A DNA stretch of 64,000 bases from Gallionellales bacterium GWA2_54_124 (lineage in GTDB: Bacteria > Pseudomonadota > Gammaproteobacteria > Burkholderiales > Gallionellaceae): positions 682,001 through 746,000 of the forward strand of contig MGWO01000007.1 in NCBI GenBank assembly GCA_001801025.1, given 5' to 3'. Shown here one piece after another: positions 40,890-52,607 of the stretch. Position 1 is the stretch's first letter. Every line of letters starts with the position of its first letter. The notes below the pieces were generated by a model. That model searched no databases. It was not told the origin of the DNA and saw nothing but the letters and a program-made list of their open reading frames with translations. Position numbers and translations under genes: made by a program.

Positions 40890-42365
40890 ATGACACAAAG
40901 CCCCCCTTCATTTGGCCATAGCGCTCAAGGCAAAATAAATCACGCCGAATGCGATGGCTTGGGTGTAGAACTTCATATTTTACTGTCAGATTCACCCGTT
41001 GTATTGTCTGTCAGTAGCGGGGTCGAGGCATTGCTCGGGTTTACACCAGACAATTTTATGGCCGGTCATATTTCCCTGCCGGATCGCATCCATCCTGAAG
41101 ATGACGATCTGGCAAGCCTGCTTTTTTTAAATTTGGATTCACCTGTATACGGAGGTTTTCCAATTCGTCTGAGGCAAGCTAACGGGCAAATTCGTATTGT
41201 AAGGCTTGACTTTGAAAAGTCGTCTGCGAATGAGTCCGGTGTGATACTTCGCTTAATACTCAAAGACGCCAAAGCCTTATTCGATATTGAGAATGCATCC
41301 GCAGACATTCATTTCAAGTACATGATGGACAGCACTGACGATTTTATTTGCTTTAAAAATAAAAATCACGTTATTACAGGTGCCAGTCAGGCACTCGCAT
41401 CGATTTGTCCGCGGGTCGATCACTGGGCCGATTTAATCGGTCAGACTGATTATGACTTATTTCCGGAAGAGTTCGCAGATAAGTGTTACCGGTTGGAAAA
41501 GCTGATCTACTCGGGGATACCGTCCGTTAATGTAGAGCAGGAGTATGTGCAGGTAAACGGGGTGAACGGCTGGGTAAATATCCGAAAATATCCGATCCAC
41601 TGTGATCGCGGTGAAATTGTTGGCGTGTTCGGCGTTTCAAGGGATATTACCGAGCGTAAGATTTTCGAAGAGGCGTTGAAAAAAAGTGAGGCGCGTCTCA
41701 CGCTGGCGCAGCGTATGTCTCATCTTGGCAACTGGGAGCTGGATTTGATCAGTAACGTGCTGTGGTGGTCCGAGGAGATTTTCCGTATTTTTGAGGTGGA
41801 TTTGAAGCGCTTCAAGCCTTCCTACGAGGCCTTCCTTGCGGTTGTTCACCCGGACGACAGGGCGGTGGTGAGCAGCGCTTATTTGAATTCGTTGAAAAGT
41901 AAGATTCCCTATGAAATTGAACATCGATTATTGCTAACAGACGGGCGTATCAAGTACGTGCATGAGCGATGTGAAACTGTGTACGACAGTGCCGGCAATC
42001 CGCTTCGTTCTGTGGGCACGGTGCAAGATATCAGCGACCGGAAACGGCTCAGGCTCGAAGGCACGGACATGTTGCGGAGAATTGAGTCGCTCATCCTGCA
42101 AATGGATGACCGGACAGTTGCGGTAACGCCACAGGACAATATAACAGCGCGTTCAGACGATGGCGCGGGGACATTGAGTCGCCGGCATCTCGATGTGATA
42201 GAGCTGATAGCCGCAGGGCTCACCTCAGCGCAAATTGCAGCTAGACTCAATATTTCGCAAACTACCGTCATTACTCACAGGCGCAACCTGATGCGCAAAC
42301 TTGGGCTTCACAGTGCAGCAGAACTCACGGCTTACGCCATCAAAAATAAGATCGTCGCCTGTTGA
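40890..42365 (+). CDS. PAS-domain LuxR-type regulator
   Basis: Soluble protein of about 491 residues with three PAS-like domains (HILLSDSPVVLSVSSGVEAL; YMMDSTDDFICFKNKNHVIT; RMSHLGNWELDLISN) and a C-terminal LuxR helix-turn-helix (LSRRHLDVIELIAAGLTSAQ and then ARLNISQTTVITHRRNL). It therefore couples an unknown signal directly to transcription. The frame is open from 40728. A GAGG motif 9 bases before the ATG at 40890 favours that start; ATG 40875 is the alternative. It borders the repeat-bounded element and is not in an operon. Confidence 0.85.
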   Translation: MTQSPPSFGHSAQGKINHAECDGLGVELHILLSDSPVVLSVSSGVEALLGFTPDNFMAGHISLPDRIHPEDDDLASLLFLNLDSPVYGGFPIRLRQANGQIRIVRLDFEKSSANESGVILRLILKDAKALFDIENASADIHFKYMMDSTDDFICFKNKNHVITGASQALASICPRVDHWADLIGQTDYDLFPEEFADKCYRLEKLIYSGIPSVNVEQEYVQVNGVNGWVNIRKYPIHCDRGEIVGVFGVSRDITERKIFEEALKKSEARLTLAQRMSHLGNWELDLISNVLWWSEEIFRIFEVDLKRFKPSYEAFLAVVHPDDRAVVSSAYLNSLKSKIPYEIEHRLLLTDGRIKYVHERCETVYDSAGNPLRSVGTVQDISDRKRLRLEGTDMLRRIESLILQMDDRTVAVTPQDNITARSDDGAGTLSRRHLDVIELIAAGLTSAQIAARLNISQTTVITHRRNLMRKLGLHSAAELTAYAIKNKIVAC

Positions 42366-42758
42366 TCCGGTCGTGCGCCGTGCAGGCTGGGTCGCGCCCA
42401 TGCCTAAAAATTTTCCGTCGTTCAGTGCGCTGCACTCCCCCGGAATACCTCGTCTGGGGGAGGTATCTTATTCCCTGCTGACTTTGCAAGTCGTGAGCGC
42501 GCTGCCCCCGGCCTTGGCAGGAATACCCTGATTATTCCCGTAAAGGGGGATGATGTCTCAAATGAGGTATTTAATTGCCCCTTATGGAGGATTTTTTATT
42601 TTACCTTCGTCGGCTATATTCAATTCCTGAATGCGGCGGGTTCTGAGCGCGCGTGTTAAATCATTTAATTCGATTAAAGAACGCTCACGACAGCCGGATG
42701 TCACGAATGTGTTTGTTAGATAACTCCCTGTCGGCGCACTCACAGGGTGGGGGTGGAA
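42366..42758. other. Intergenic region with two mutually exclusive hairpins
   Basis: These 393 bases have no convincing gene. CTCCCCC (42435-42441) can pair with GGGGGAG (42456-42462), while ATACCTC (42445-42451) can pair with GAGGTAT (42460-42466). The two stems share bases, so they exclude each other. There is no T-tract. The promoter of the downstream signalling genes should lie in the second half. Confidence 0.4.
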
Positions 42759-45482
42759 ATGGATCGCAGGAGCGGGCAGATAGGGCGTATTCGTCGTCTG
42801 ATGTGGGGGGTGGTGGGCTCGGTGTTGCTGACGGTGTCGCTGGGCGGCTATTGGTTTGTCGAGGTGGTTGCGCAATTAGGTCAGCAGGCGCGCGAAGATC
42901 GTATGCAACTGCTTGCGCTGGAAAACTCCCTGAGCGATGTGGTGTCGGAACTAGCGGATCAGACTCAGGAGTGGAAAGATATCCTGTTGCGTGGTTACGA
43001 TCCGGTGCTGCGCGCGAAGCATCAAACTTCCTTCGAGGCTCATGCCAGCTCCCTTCAGAATAAACTCCTCAGTTTACAAAGCGCAGCGCGCAAGCTGGCG
43101 ATTGATCCCGGCGAAATGGAAAACTTTGTTCGTCAGCATCAGGAGTTGATGGCGAACTATCACGAGGCACTTGTCTTGTTCGACCCGAAGGATGTTTATT
43201 CAGCCCGCCTGGTCGACGGGCGCGTGCAAGGCCGTGATCGCCTGTTGCGTGAGGCATTGCATCGTGAGGTGAAAAAACTTGAAGGGCAAATCGTCGCCCG
43301 TGAACAAGGGATTATTGCCGGTGGGTTGGGGCAGCATGGCTTGAAGCTGGGGGCTTTAGCGATGGTGTTGCCGTTGCTGTCGTTGTGGATTTTCTGGCAG
43401 GTGTATCGCACATTGGATTTGATCGTGCAAAGCGATGCACGTATTCGTGCCATTTATGAAGCCATCGGTGATGCGGTGCTGGTCGGCGATAGGCAGGGGC
43501 GCGTAGAGTCCATCAACGCGACCGCGCAAAGACTGCTGGGGTGGACTGAGGCTGAGGCACGCGGCAAGCTGATCAGTGAGGTGTTTGAACTTTATGATGT
43601 TCGCCACCAGGAACGCGTCGAGTCCCCGGCGGAGAGCGTGTTGCGTGATGGCATCCCTATCCCGATGTCAAACGGCATGCTGTTGCGTCGCCGTGATGGC
43701 AGCCAGTTGGCGGTGGAAGATTCCGCAGCGCCGGTGCGCGACGAGCATGGCAATGATGTCGGCGTGGTGATGGTGTTCCATGATGTGTCGAAACGTTACG
43801 AATTGCTCGACGAATTGCGGGCTGCACGTGCGCAGTTTGAAACGTTATTTGAGCAGCTGCCAGAAGGGGTGTTGCTCTTCGACGATAATCTGAGTGTCAT
43901 TACCCATAACAGAGAAGCGGCCAATTTGCTGGAATATGCCGGTGATGCCTTGCTGCAGTTGCATGTGTCGGATATTGAAGCGATCGATGATCAGGCCGCC
44001 ATTGCCGCACGCAAAGCAAAGTTGCAGCTTACGGGGCGGGATAATTTTGAATCGCGTTACCGTACACGCAGTGGTCGCCTGATGGATGTGGATGTGTCGG
44101 TACAAGTCGTGCAACTACCCAATGGCCGGATTGCTTTTCAAACGCTGTTTCGGGATATCACCGAACAAAAACAAACTTCAGCTCAAATCGAGCATCTGGC
44201 CTATCACGATCAGCTCACAGGATTACCCAATCGACGTCTGTTGAAAGACCGCCTGAGTCAGGCAGTCAGCAGTGTGCTGCGCCGAGATGCAAAACTTGCG
44301 ATGATGTATCTTGATCTGGATCATTTTAAAGATGTAAACGATAGTCTGGGGCATGGCGCGGGTGATGTGTTGCTGCAAATTGTAGCCGAACGATTGCAAT
44401 CATGTGTGCGTGCTGACGACACGCTGGCACGCATGGGAGGGGATGAGTTTGTTCTGTTGCTCAATGGCGTGAACGATGCGGATGATGTGGCCAGTATCGC
44501 CGGGAAAATTATCCATGAACTGTCTCAACCGATGCGAATCGGCAATGACGAGTTGCGCATTACGCCCAGTTTAGGGATCAGCATGTGTCCGCAGGACGGG
44601 CGGGATGCGGATGATTTGCTCAAATATGCCGATGTGGCGTTGTATCAGGCCAAACAGCAGGGACGAGCCACTTATCGTTTTTACACGCAAGCATTGCATG
44701 ATCAGTCTGTCGAGCGTGTCCAGCTGGAACGGCTGTTGCGACATGCACTGGAACGCAATGAATTCGAGTTGTATTACCAGCCTCAGGTTGATTTATGTAA
44801 CGGCAGGATTATAGGGTGTGAGGCACTGATACGCTGGAATCATCCCGGAATGGGACAAGTGTCACCTGCACGTTTTATTCCGATTGCGGAACAAAGCGGT
44901 CTCATTATTGAGATCGGTAACTGGGTGATGAAGCAAGCGTGCCATCAGGCCAAGCGCTGGCATGATCAAGGCTGGGACATCAAGGTGAGCTTCAATGTGT
45001 CGGCGCGCCAGTTCATGCGTTCTGAGGAGTTGATGCAGTCGCTGCGTCATGCGCTGGCGGAAAGCGGTGTGGATCCGACGCGCATGGAAGTGGAGCTGAC
45101 GGAAAGTCTATTGCTTGATCCGCAAGGAATGGGAGAGATTCTGCACGAAATTCGGGCCTTAGGCATTCAACTGGCGCTGGATGATTTTGGGACAGGTTAC
45201 TCCAGCTTGTCATATCTGCGCCGTTTCCCCATCAGCATACTGAAAATTGACCGGTCGTTTGTCAGTGCTGCCGATAACAACGTCGATGATGCTGAAATGG
45301 TTAAAACGATTATCGGTATGGCGCATAACTTACGCATGTCCCTGATCGCGGAAGGCATTGAAACAAATGCGCAGCGTGACATGCTCGAGACTCAGGGGTG
45401 CGAGGTCGGGCAAGGCTATCACTATAGCCATCCGGTACCGGCAACTGAATTCAGCCTGTTGCTGCAGCAAGGCATTAATTAA
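42759..45482 (+). CDS. Membrane PAS-GGDEF-EAL protein
   Basis: c-di-GMP protein of about 907 residues. A helix (about 10-35) and a second one (about 190-210) enclose a helical periplasmic domain with QEWKDILLRGYDPVLRAKH, similar to a segment of the MCP that follows. Two PAS domains, GGDEF (LARMGGDEFVLLLNG, RADD inhibitory site) and EAL ([48 protein letters not shown]) follow, all intact. The ATG at 42759 after a GGGGGTGGA ribosome site is preferred over GTG 42747. It is 24 bases before the MCP gene. Confidence 0.92.
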   Translation: MDRRSGQIGRIRRLMWGVVGSVLLTVSLGGYWFVEVVAQLGQQAREDRMQLLALENSLSDVVSELADQTQEWKDILLRGYDPVLRAKHQTSFEAHASSLQNKLLSLQSAARKLAIDPGEMENFVRQHQELMANYHEALVLFDPKDVYSARLVDGRVQGRDRLLREALHREVKKLEGQIVAREQGIIAGGLGQHGLKLGALAMVLPLLSLWIFWQVYRTLDLIVQSDARIRAIYEAIGDAVLVGDRQGRVESINATAQRLLGWTEAEARGKLISEVFELYDVRHQERVESPAESVLRDGIPIPMSNGMLLRRRDGSQLAVEDSAAPVRDEHGNDVGVVMVFHDVSKRYELLDELRAARAQFETLFEQLPEGVLLFDDNLSVITHNREAANLLEYAGDALLQLHVSDIEAIDDQAAIAARKAKLQLTGRDNFESRYRTRSGRLMDVDVSVQVVQLPNGRIAFQTLFRDITEQKQTSAQIEHLAYHDQLTGLPNRRLLKDRLSQAVSSVLRRDAKLAMMYLDLDHFKDVNDSLGHGAGDVLLQIVAERLQSCVRADDTLARMGGDEFVLLLNGVNDADDVASIAGKIIHELSQPMRIGNDELRITPSLGISMCPQDGRDADDLLKYADVALYQAKQQGRATYRFYTQALHDQSVERVQLERLLRHALERNEFELYYQPQVDLCNGRIIGCEALIRWNHPGMGQVSPARFIPIAEQSGLIIEIGNWVMKQACHQAKRWHDQGWDIKVSFNVSARQFMRSEELMQSLRHALAESGVDPTRMEVELTESLLLDPQGMGEILHEIRALGIQLALDDFGTGYSSLSYLRRFPISILKIDRSFVSAADNNVDDAEMVKTIIGMAHNLRMSLIAEGIETNAQRDMLETQGCEVGQGYHYSHPVPATEFSLLLQQGIN

Positions 45483-45506
45483 CTACAATTTTAAGGAGTG
45501 AGATTC

Positions 45507-47168
45507 ATGTTGGAAAGTTTGACCTTGAAGCATAAATTCATGGGGCTCGAAGCCGTCTCATTCAGTATGTTTATCGCAATGGCGCTGTTTGGGCTGGTTC
45601 AGTTAAGCAATTCGGTGCAGGGCGGGAAAGAAAGCGTGGCGCGGCTCAATGCCGATCTCGAGGTGATGAGCCGGATCAACGACATGAATACGGCGTTCAT
45701 GAAGGAGGTGAAACTGGCCAAGGACGTGTGGATACGCGGGGTCAATGCCGCCGTTATCGGTAAATACCGGAACGAGTTTGTCGAAGCGGATGAAAGTTTT
45801 AACCGCGCTCATGCCGCAGCGCTGGCCGGATTGACTAGGCTTGCCGAGGGCCACGCAGGTTTCGATGGGTTTATCAGCAACATGGCGGGCTTAGCGGATG
45901 AGCATCGTGTGGTGAGCGAAAAATATCTCGCGCAGATTGATGCGCATACCGGCAATGTGAGTGAATCGGATGCGCAGGTGAAAGGCATCGATCGCGCGTT
46001 GTCAAAAAAAATCGATGAGCAGCGTGTAGCTTTCGAGAACTTCGTGCGTCAGAAGGGAGTTGAAAAATTAGAGGTTGCGGAACAGGATTTTAAGTCGCGG
46101 CGGAATTTTGTCATCATCTGGGTGATTATTTCGTTGAGCCTGTCGATCGTACTGGCCACTTTGATTATTCGTCAGGTATTGAGCCGGCTGGGCGGTGATC
46201 CCCGTGAGGTCGCGCAAGTAGTCAACACGATGGCTTCCGGCGATTTCTCCGCTCAACCTGCCACACAACCGGCAAGCGGGAGTTTGCTGGCAGATGCGTA
46301 CCACATGCAATCTGCATTGCGCGACATGATCGCTTCAGTCAAAAAACAGGCTAATCAGGTAGGGGACATGGCGCATAGTCTGGCCGGATCAGCCCGGCAG
46401 ATTGCCGCAAATGCGCATCAGGAAGCGGACGCGGTCAGCACGATGGCTTCGGCTATTGAGGAAATGAGCGTAGCAACCACTCAAATTAGTACTCAGGGCG
46501 ATAGTGCCAGACGTATATCCGATAGTTCGCGCGAAGATGCCGCTCAAGGTGAGAAGGTCGTCATTAAAACGGTTTCCGGTTTGCTCGCGACGGCGCAGGA
46601 AATCGAGCATGCGGCAGGTGAGGTTTCGCGTTTGGGAGATGATGCTTCCCGTATCAGTGAGATCGTGAAGGTGATTAAGGAAATCGCCGATCAGACTAAT
46701 CTTCTGGCATTGAATGCCGCGATTGAGGCCGCACGAGCCGGAGAGCAGGGGCGCGGGTTTGCTGTGGTGGCAGACGAAGTGCGCAAGCTGGCTGAGCGCA
46801 CGGCGAATGCGACTTTGGAAATCAATCAAATGTCTGCGCAAATTGCTGACGTGGCGAAAAATGCATTGAAGGGAATGGATGCCGTGGTTGCGACCACCCG
46901 CGAGGGCGTGAGCGATGCGGAGTCTGCACAAGCGTCGATCGGTCATGTCAGGCAGGGGTTTGGAGAGGTGGCCGGCGTCATAGAAGATATTTCGGCGGCG
47001 CTCACGGAGCAAGCCGTGGCTGCCAATGAATTGGCGAAAAATACCGAACGCGTGGCACAAATGTCTGAAGAAAACTCACAAGCGGCAGGTGCCTTGCTGC
47101 AATTGGCAGGAGAACTGGAAAGCCGTGCAGGGCAGGTGCGCAGCGCAGTAGAGGTGTTTCGGGTTTGA
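45507..47168 (+). CDS. Methyl-accepting chemotaxis protein
   Basis: Receptor of 553 residues: membrane helix about 13-35, helical periplasmic domain carrying [19 protein letters not shown], second helix about 205-225, HAMP-like region, and signalling tip [20 protein letters not shown]. There is no aromatic pentapeptide and no [VI][DE]LF tail. AAGGAG 8 bases before the ATG at 45507 fixes the start over GTG 45498. The periplasmic motif is related to that of the GGDEF-EAL protein just upstream, suggesting a shared ligand class (inference). Confidence 0.92.
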   Translation: MLESLTLKHKFMGLEAVSFSMFIAMALFGLVQLSNSVQGGKESVARLNADLEVMSRINDMNTAFMKEVKLAKDVWIRGVNAAVIGKYRNEFVEADESFNRAHAAALAGLTRLAEGHAGFDGFISNMAGLADEHRVVSEKYLAQIDAHTGNVSESDAQVKGIDRALSKKIDEQRVAFENFVRQKGVEKLEVAEQDFKSRRNFVIIWVIISLSLSIVLATLIIRQVLSRLGGDPREVAQVVNTMASGDFSAQPATQPASGSLLADAYHMQSALRDMIASVKKQANQVGDMAHSLAGSARQIAANAHQEADAVSTMASAIEEMSVATTQISTQGDSARRISDSSREDAAQGEKVVIKTVSGLLATAQEIEHAAGEVSRLGDDASRISEIVKVIKEIADQTNLLALNAAIEAARAGEQGRGFAVVADEVRKLAERTANATLEINQMSAQIADVAKNALKGMDAVVATTREGVSDAESAQASIGHVRQGFGEVAGVIEDISAALTEQAVAANELAKNTERVAQMSEENSQAAGALLQLAGELESRAGQVRSAVEVFRV

Positions 47169-47216
47169 TCTTTTGTGGGGCGCTGCGACGAATGTGTGTT
47201 CAACAAGGAGTTAGGC

Positions 47217-47672
47217 ATGGCGATTCAATTTGAATACATTAAACAACTTTCGGCAAAATTTTTTCAGCCGGAAAAAGCAGGTGCGCAGCTAGATTCGCAA
47301 CGCCTCCATGGAAAACGCATATTGCTTGTTGAAGATAACCGTGTGCATCAGCTTATGGTTGGCATCATGCTAACAAATCTTGGGATGAATCTGGCGGTTG
47401 CGGAGAATGGCAAACTGGCCATCGAATCGATAAAAACCGGAGAGTACGATATGGTTTTGATGGATATTCAGATGCCGGTGATGAATGGTCTGGAAGCGAC
47501 AAGGCTGTTGCGTCAGCATGCTGACTTTAAACGTCTTCCTGTCGTGGGAATGAGCGCGGGAATGATGCAGGATGAGGCTGGTGAAGCGGTAAGAGCCGGA
47601 ATGAATGGATTTGTTGCAAAACCTGTCAATATTATTAAATTGACGAGCGAGCTGCTGAATGCCTGTATCTAA
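47217..47672 (+). CDS. Single-domain response regulator with short N-terminal extension
   Basis: Protein of 151 residues. About 32 residues of unknown function (MAIQFEYIKQLSAKFFQPEK) precede a full receiver: LLVEDNRVHQ, MVLMDIQMPVMNG with the phosphoacceptor, MSAG and the lysine of AKPVN. It has no output domain. The start at 47217 is set by AAGGAG; an upstream in-frame start at 47175 overlaps only spacer sequence. It lies between an MCP and a GGDEF-EAL gene and could pass the phosphate signal between them (inference). Confidence 0.88.
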   Translation: MAIQFEYIKQLSAKFFQPEKAGAQLDSQRLHGKRILLVEDNRVHQLMVGIMLTNLGMNLAVAENGKLAIESIKTGEYDMVLMDIQMPVMNGLEATRLLRQHADFKRLPVVGMSAGMMQDEAGEAVRAGMNGFVAKPVNIIKLTSELLNACI

Positions 47673-47694
47673 TTACGTAGCACAGAAAGAATGA

Positions 47695-50600
47695 ATGGTC
47701 AGTAGATTTCGTAAACTCAGCATCAAGTGGAAAATATTCGTTCTCTCAGCAATGGTGTTCGGTTTATCGCTGACGGCAGGTTTTGCTTATTTTACTTATC
47801 AAAGCTACTGGCTCAATGTCACCACCTCATTGAACGGCTTGATGAATTTTACTGATGCCAAGCAGCAGGGGGTCATTAGATTTATTGACCAGAATGAAAA
47901 GCTGGCGAGGCAGATGGCGAATCTGGTTGCGCACGCGGATGCCACGGTGGTGCGCAGTCAATTTGCCAGCATCGTGGCGACAGATGTTTTCAAATTAGAG
48001 GAACATCCGTTTCGGGATGAAATTGTGGCCGGGAAACGTACGATCCCGACATGGCAGGTATATCACGCAATTGATTATGTGCAGTCCGGTATTATTCGAT
48101 ATTCCTCAGATGCTAAACGTGAGGGACGGGTCTGGAATCATGATCTCGATTTGTGGTCAGGATATTCCGATCCCTATTACGATGCGGATGCGCCTGTGCT
48201 AACGTTTGCTGCACCGGCAGCGAATGGCACTGTATATGTTCATGCCGATGCACGTATGTTGACCAATATTGTAAATGGCGAGATTGGTAATCTGGCCGGC
48301 GATATGGGCGCATATTATCTGGCCGGCGTGGGGAAAACCTTCAATTTTTACATCGTAAATAAGGAGAATCTGCTTATCACCGACTCGCGTATTCTTCCGG
48401 ACCAGTATCTCAAAGGACGCGGTAGTGAAAGGCCCTGGCGTACGACCATGCAGCAGGCAGGCGTGATCTGCGGCAAGCGTGGTACCTATGTAACGGATGC
48501 GAAGTGCACGACAGGATGTCGTGAGACCATGGGATTTTATACTGGTGTGAATGGAAAAACGATGCTGGGCGCATCCATGCCATTTTACGATTCGCGTTGG
48601 ACTTTGGTGGTCGAGCAAGAAGCTGACGAAATTTTGTGGCCGATGTGGGTGATGTTTGCTGAACAATTGGCGATGTTGCTGGTGTTGAGTGCGGTATCGA
48701 TCTGGCTCTATTTACGCTTGCAAAATCGCGCCATCATTCATCCGTTGAAACAGTTGCAACACGCGATTGAAGAGATCGAGCGCACGGAGGATTTCACCCG
48801 GCCGATCGAGATTACGTCCGAGGATGAGTTCGGTGAACTGGCCAGTGCATTTAATCGCATGTCGCACCATTTAGATTCGGTGTATCAAAATCTTGAACAG
48901 CGCGTCACCGAGCGCACTCAGGAGCTAGAGATATTAAACCAGCAAATACGCGCCAATTTGCTGATCAGCCGGGAATCACAAGAAAAGCTGGCTGCAAGCG
49001 AAGCGCATTCAAAGCGTATCGCGGAAGAATTGCAGTATCAGAAATTCGCACTTGACGAGCATGCGATTGTTTCCGTCACCGATGTGACAGGCACGATTAC
49101 CGATGTGAATGAGCGATTCTGTCAAATCAGCCAATATTCCCGTGAAGAACTCATAGGAAAAAATCATACAATGCTCAATTCCGGGTGGCACCCGAAAGGG
49201 TTTTTCAAAGCAATGTACCGGGCGATTACCCATGGTCAGGTGTGGAATGACGAGGTTTGTAATCGCGCTAAAGATGGCAGTTTGTATTGGCTGGATATGA
49301 CGGTTGTGCCGTTCATGAATGAATGCGGAAAACCGTATAAGTATATCGGCATACGTACCGATATCACCGAGCGCAAAAAAAACGCTGAGGCGATTGAACG
49401 CTCTGAGGCGAAACTGCATATCCTTTTCGATTCAAACAGTGATGCCGTACTGATGTTGGATATGCATGGTTTCTTCGATTGCAATAAGTCTGCTTTAAAA
49501 CTGTTCGGATGTGCGACAACCGAAGATTTGTGCAAACATCATCCGGCTGATCTTTCGCCAGCAACCCAACCCAATGGTATTGACTCGCTGACGCTTGCGA
49601 ATGAATACATTGCTACGGCCATGAGGGAAGGAAATGCACAATTTGAGTGGTTGCATATGCGTCTGGATACAGGGCAAAGTTTCCCGGCAGATGTGTTATT
49701 GAGCTCCATGCAATTGGATGGGAAATTAGTGGTTCAGGCAACGGTACGCGATATCACCGAACGCAAGAAAAGTGAAAGTGAGATTGTGCGGCTGGCTTTT
49801 TACGACCCGCTGACGGGTTTGCCCAATCGCCGCTTGCTGATGGACCGGCTGCAACACTCACTTTCGAGCAATCTGCGCAACGATAAGCATGGTGCAATTC
49901 TTTTCATTGATCTGGATAACTTTAAATCGCTCAACGATACGAAAGGCCATGCCGTGGGCGATTTGCTGCTGGTTGAGGTTGCTCAGCGTCTGAAAGGCTG
50001 CGTGCGTGAAGAGGATACGGTCGCGCGTTTAGGGGGGGATGAATTCGTTGTGCTCTTGGATAACTTGAGTCACGGACATGACGATGCCGGTGCGCACGCA
50101 AAGCGAGTGGCGGAAAAAATATTGCAAGCGTTGAATCTGTCGTATATGTTGCAAGGTTATGAGCATCACAGTTCCCCGAGCATCGGGGTCGCATTATTCT
50201 GTGATGCTGCCAGCAGTCCTGACGAGCTGTTAAAGCGTGCTGACAGTGCGATGTATCAGTCAAAAGCGGCCGGGCGCAATACCGTACGTTTCTATGATGA
50301 GCGGACTCAGGCGCTGCTATTGGCGCGTGCCGAGTTAGAGCATGCCTTGCACCATGCTCTGGAGCAGCAGCAATTGATGCTGTACTATCAGGTTCAGGTC
50401 AATGAAGCGTATCAGCCTATTGGCGCTGAAGTGCTGTTGCGCTGGTTTCATCCTGTGTTGGGCATGATTTCTCCCGCGCAGTTTATTCCTCTGGCGGAAG
50501 AAAGCGGCATGATCATACCGATTAGCTACTGGGTATTGGCGCAGGCGTGCGATCAACTCAAGCTGTGGGCATCGGATGCATCTAAGTGCGATTTGGTGCT

Positions 50601-51126
50601 GGCGGTTAATGTCAGTATTCGTCAATTCAATGAGTTGGATTTTGTGCAAAAGGTGCAGAGGCTGGTCACGGATAGCGGTATTTCTCCTGATCGTCTCAAA
50701 TTAGAAATTACCGAGAGCATGTTGGTACATGACGTAGAGAATATAATATCTACGATGCTGAAACTTAAAAAAATTGGCTTGAAGTTTTCGATGGATGATT
50801 TTGGTACGGGTTATTCCTCCCTGTCCAGTATCAAACGCCTGCCACTTGATCAGTTGAAAATTGACCAGTCTTTCGTGCGTGATATTGCTCATGATGATCA
50901 TGACAAGGCAATTGTGCGTACCATCATTGCGATGGCGCAAAGCATGAAACTGAATATCATTGCCGAAGGAATAGAGACTGAACAGCAACGACGCCAGCTT
51001 GCGCTGAAAGGGTGTACCAATTATCAGGGGTATCTTTTTGGTAAGCCTGTGCCCTTGGATGATTTTGAGGCGTTGTTGAGTCTTGCAGATGAGAGTGGGT
51101 TAGTCATGCCTGTTGACTATGCATGA
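47695..51126 (+). CDS. Cache-HAMP-PAS-GGDEF-EAL protein (EVL variant)
   Basis: Membrane protein of 1143 residues. A helix (about 12-33) is followed by a periplasmic dCache-type domain to about residue 315, a second helix (about 318-340), HAMP, a coiled coil, two PAS domains ([36 protein letters not shown]), GGDEF ([19 protein letters not shown] inhibitory site) and EAL. The EAL signature reads EVLLRWFHP; other metal and catalytic segments ([39 protein letters not shown]) are intact. EVL occurs in active phosphodiesterases, so activity is likely. The ligand is unknown. Confidence 0.92.
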   Translation: MVSRFRKLSIKWKIFVLSAMVFGLSLTAGFAYFTYQSYWLNVTTSLNGLMNFTDAKQQGVIRFIDQNEKLARQMANLVAHADATVVRSQFASIVATDVFKLEEHPFRDEIVAGKRTIPTWQVYHAIDYVQSGIIRYSSDAKREGRVWNHDLDLWSGYSDPYYDADAPVLTFAAPAANGTVYVHADARMLTNIVNGEIGNLAGDMGAYYLAGVGKTFNFYIVNKENLLITDSRILPDQYLKGRGSERPWRTTMQQAGVICGKRGTYVTDAKCTTGCRETMGFYTGVNGKTMLGASMPFYDSRWTLVVEQEADEILWPMWVMFAEQLAMLLVLSAVSIWLYLRLQNRAIIHPLKQLQHAIEEIERTEDFTRPIEITSEDEFGELASAFNRMSHHLDSVYQNLEQRVTERTQELEILNQQIRANLLISRESQEKLAASEAHSKRIAEELQYQKFALDEHAIVSVTDVTGTITDVNERFCQISQYSREELIGKNHTMLNSGWHPKGFFKAMYRAITHGQVWNDEVCNRAKDGSLYWLDMTVVPFMNECGKPYKYIGIRTDITERKKNAEAIERSEAKLHILFDSNSDAVLMLDMHGFFDCNKSALKLFGCATTEDLCKHHPADLSPATQPNGIDSLTLANEYIATAMREGNAQFEWLHMRLDTGQSFPADVLLSSMQLDGKLVVQATVRDITERKKSESEIVRLAFYDPLTGLPNRRLLMDRLQHSLSSNLRNDKHGAILFIDLDNFKSLNDTKGHAVGDLLLVEVAQRLKGCVREEDTVARLGGDEFVVLLDNLSHGHDDAGAHAKRVAEKILQALNLSYMLQGYEHHSSPSIGVALFCDAASSPDELLKRADSAMYQSKAAGRNTVRFYDERTQALLLARAELEHALHHALEQQQLMLYYQVQVNEAYQPIGAEVLLRWFHPVLGMISPAQFIPLAEESGMIIPISYWVLAQACDQLKLWASDASKCDLVLAVNVSIRQFNELDFVQKVQRLVTDSGISPDRLKLEITESMLVHDVENIISTMLKLKKIGLKFSMDDFGTGYSSLSSIKRLPLDQLKIDQSFVRDIAHDDHDKAIVRTIIAMAQSMKLNIIAEGIETEQQRRQLALKGCTNYQGYLFGKPVPLDDFEALLSLADESGLVMPVDYA

Positions 51127-51275
51127 GTTCGAACGCTGATGGCAGGTCGGGGGTGAATGACGAGCGTGAGGCAATTATTACTCGCGGTACGGATTTTATA
51201 CCCTGCCGGCATATAGATAAAAAATATGGGTAGGTACAATTTCTGTAAATATGAAAAAACATTCGGGTGATGATT

Positions 51276-52403
51276 ATGTTTGGTGGCAAAGCGAAAGAAG
51301 TACTTACATTTACGCAGGATAAACTAGCTCGCTCCGAGTCCGAAGTCGAACATTTGCGAGATGCTCTGACCCGTGTTGAATCTGAACGTGACGCCATGCG
51401 ATCAGAGCTGTTGCAAGCACAGTCAAATTGCGTTGTCGCAAATTTGATTTTCCAGAACATGCAGGTCTTTGGGCAGTCTTTTGTCTCATTGCAGCAATCT
51501 CAGGTCGCGGCCGCCGAGTCGTTGCGCGAAGAGAAATTAAACGCGATTCAGGTCGCAATCGTGTCTGGAAGCAATCGTGAGTCTGTCGAGAAAATTTCAA
51601 CCACACTTGATGTGCTGTCGTCCGATACCTTGCAGTCCTCCAGAAATGTGGATAATTTAAGTCTGCGTGCTTCGGAGATTGGTAACATTGTTAAACTCAT
51701 CAAAGAAATCGCCGACCAGACTAATTTGCTGGCGCTGAATGCGGCGATTGAAGCTGCCAGAGCCGGTGAGCAGGGACGCGGGTTCGCGGTTGTCGCTGAC
51801 GAGGTTCGTAAACTTGCCGAACGTACTGCCAAAGCAACCAGTGAAATATCCTCAATTGTCGCGGCCATTCAAGGTGAGACCGATCAGGCTAAGGTGCAAA
51901 TGACCGACCTTGCCGATAAGTCTAAGGAGTTTAGTCAGGATGTGGGTGGCGTGATGGATAGCATGGGGCATCTGCTTTTATTATCGAAGCAGATCGAAGG
52001 TACGATTTCGGCATCGGCGTTACGCAGTTTTGTGGAAGTCTCTAAAATTGACCATGTCCTTTATAAATTTGAAATTTACAAAGTGTTTATGGGGATTTCA
52101 AGCCGGACAGCAGACAGCTTTGCTTCGCATACCGCGTGCCGACTGGGTAAGTGGTATTTTGAAGGCGAAGGGAAAGCCTGTTTTTCTAAGTTAGACGGAT
52201 ATGCCGTGATTTCAGCACCACATCAGTCATTTCATCAGTTTGGTCAGGATGCTGTGAAAGAGTTTCGTTCCGGTAATGCATTGGCGGGAATGCAATATGT
52301 TGAAAAAATGGAAGCATGCAGTATGAGTGTGCTCGATGGGCTCGAAAGAATCGCGGTTGCCGGCGAAGGCGATAGTAGCTTGCTTTGTCACGCGCCTGAA
52401 TAA
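51276..52403 (+). CDS. Cytoplasmic MCP with CZB zinc-binding domain
   Basis: Soluble receptor of 375 residues with no membrane helix. An N-terminal coiled coil ([20 protein letters not shown]) is followed by the signalling tip [20 protein letters not shown], with short flanking methylation helices. The C-terminus is a full CZB domain: the His of [14 protein letters not shown], the Cys of ACRLGKWYF, and His residues in [13 protein letters not shown] receptors sense zinc or hypochlorite-type oxidants through the Cys-Zn site. I choose the ATG at 51276, with GGGTGA 5 bases upstream, over 51270 and GTG 51267. Confidence 0.92.
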   Translation: MFGGKAKEVLTFTQDKLARSESEVEHLRDALTRVESERDAMRSELLQAQSNCVVANLIFQNMQVFGQSFVSLQQSQVAAAESLREEKLNAIQVAIVSGSNRESVEKISTTLDVLSSDTLQSSRNVDNLSLRASEIGNIVKLIKEIADQTNLLALNAAIEAARAGEQGRGFAVVADEVRKLAERTAKATSEISSIVAAIQGETDQAKVQMTDLADKSKEFSQDVGGVMDSMGHLLLLSKQIEGTISASALRSFVEVSKIDHVLYKFEIYKVFMGISSRTADSFASHTACRLGKWYFEGEGKACFSKLDGYAVISAPHQSFHQFGQDAVKEFRSGNALAGMQYVEKMEACSMSVLDGLERIAVAGEGDSSLLCHAPE

Positions 52404-52455
52404 GGCGGGGGGCGGAAGTTCGGGCAGTCGACCCCGTTTGGGCGGCACTTTATTT

Positions 52456-52484
52456 GGGCAAAGCTCGATTTTACGAGTTTGCCC
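52456..52484. repeat. Hairpin between the CZB receptor and the ankyrin gene
   Basis: Arms GGGCAAA-(G)-CTCG and CGAGTTTGCCC pair over 11 bp with one bulged G and an ATTTTA loop, about 50 bases after the receptor stop. There is no T-tract. It may end transcription weakly or protect the mRNA. Confidence 0.45.
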
Positions 52485-52607
52485 GGTTGCAGCCCCGGTA
52501 TCTCGTTGAGTAATTAATTTCAGGTGTAGCCCCCCGTTGATATAACGCAGTGCGCGGGTTTAAACGAACATGTATATTGCCTTTGGCATTTCAATTAATC
52601 GTTCCTC

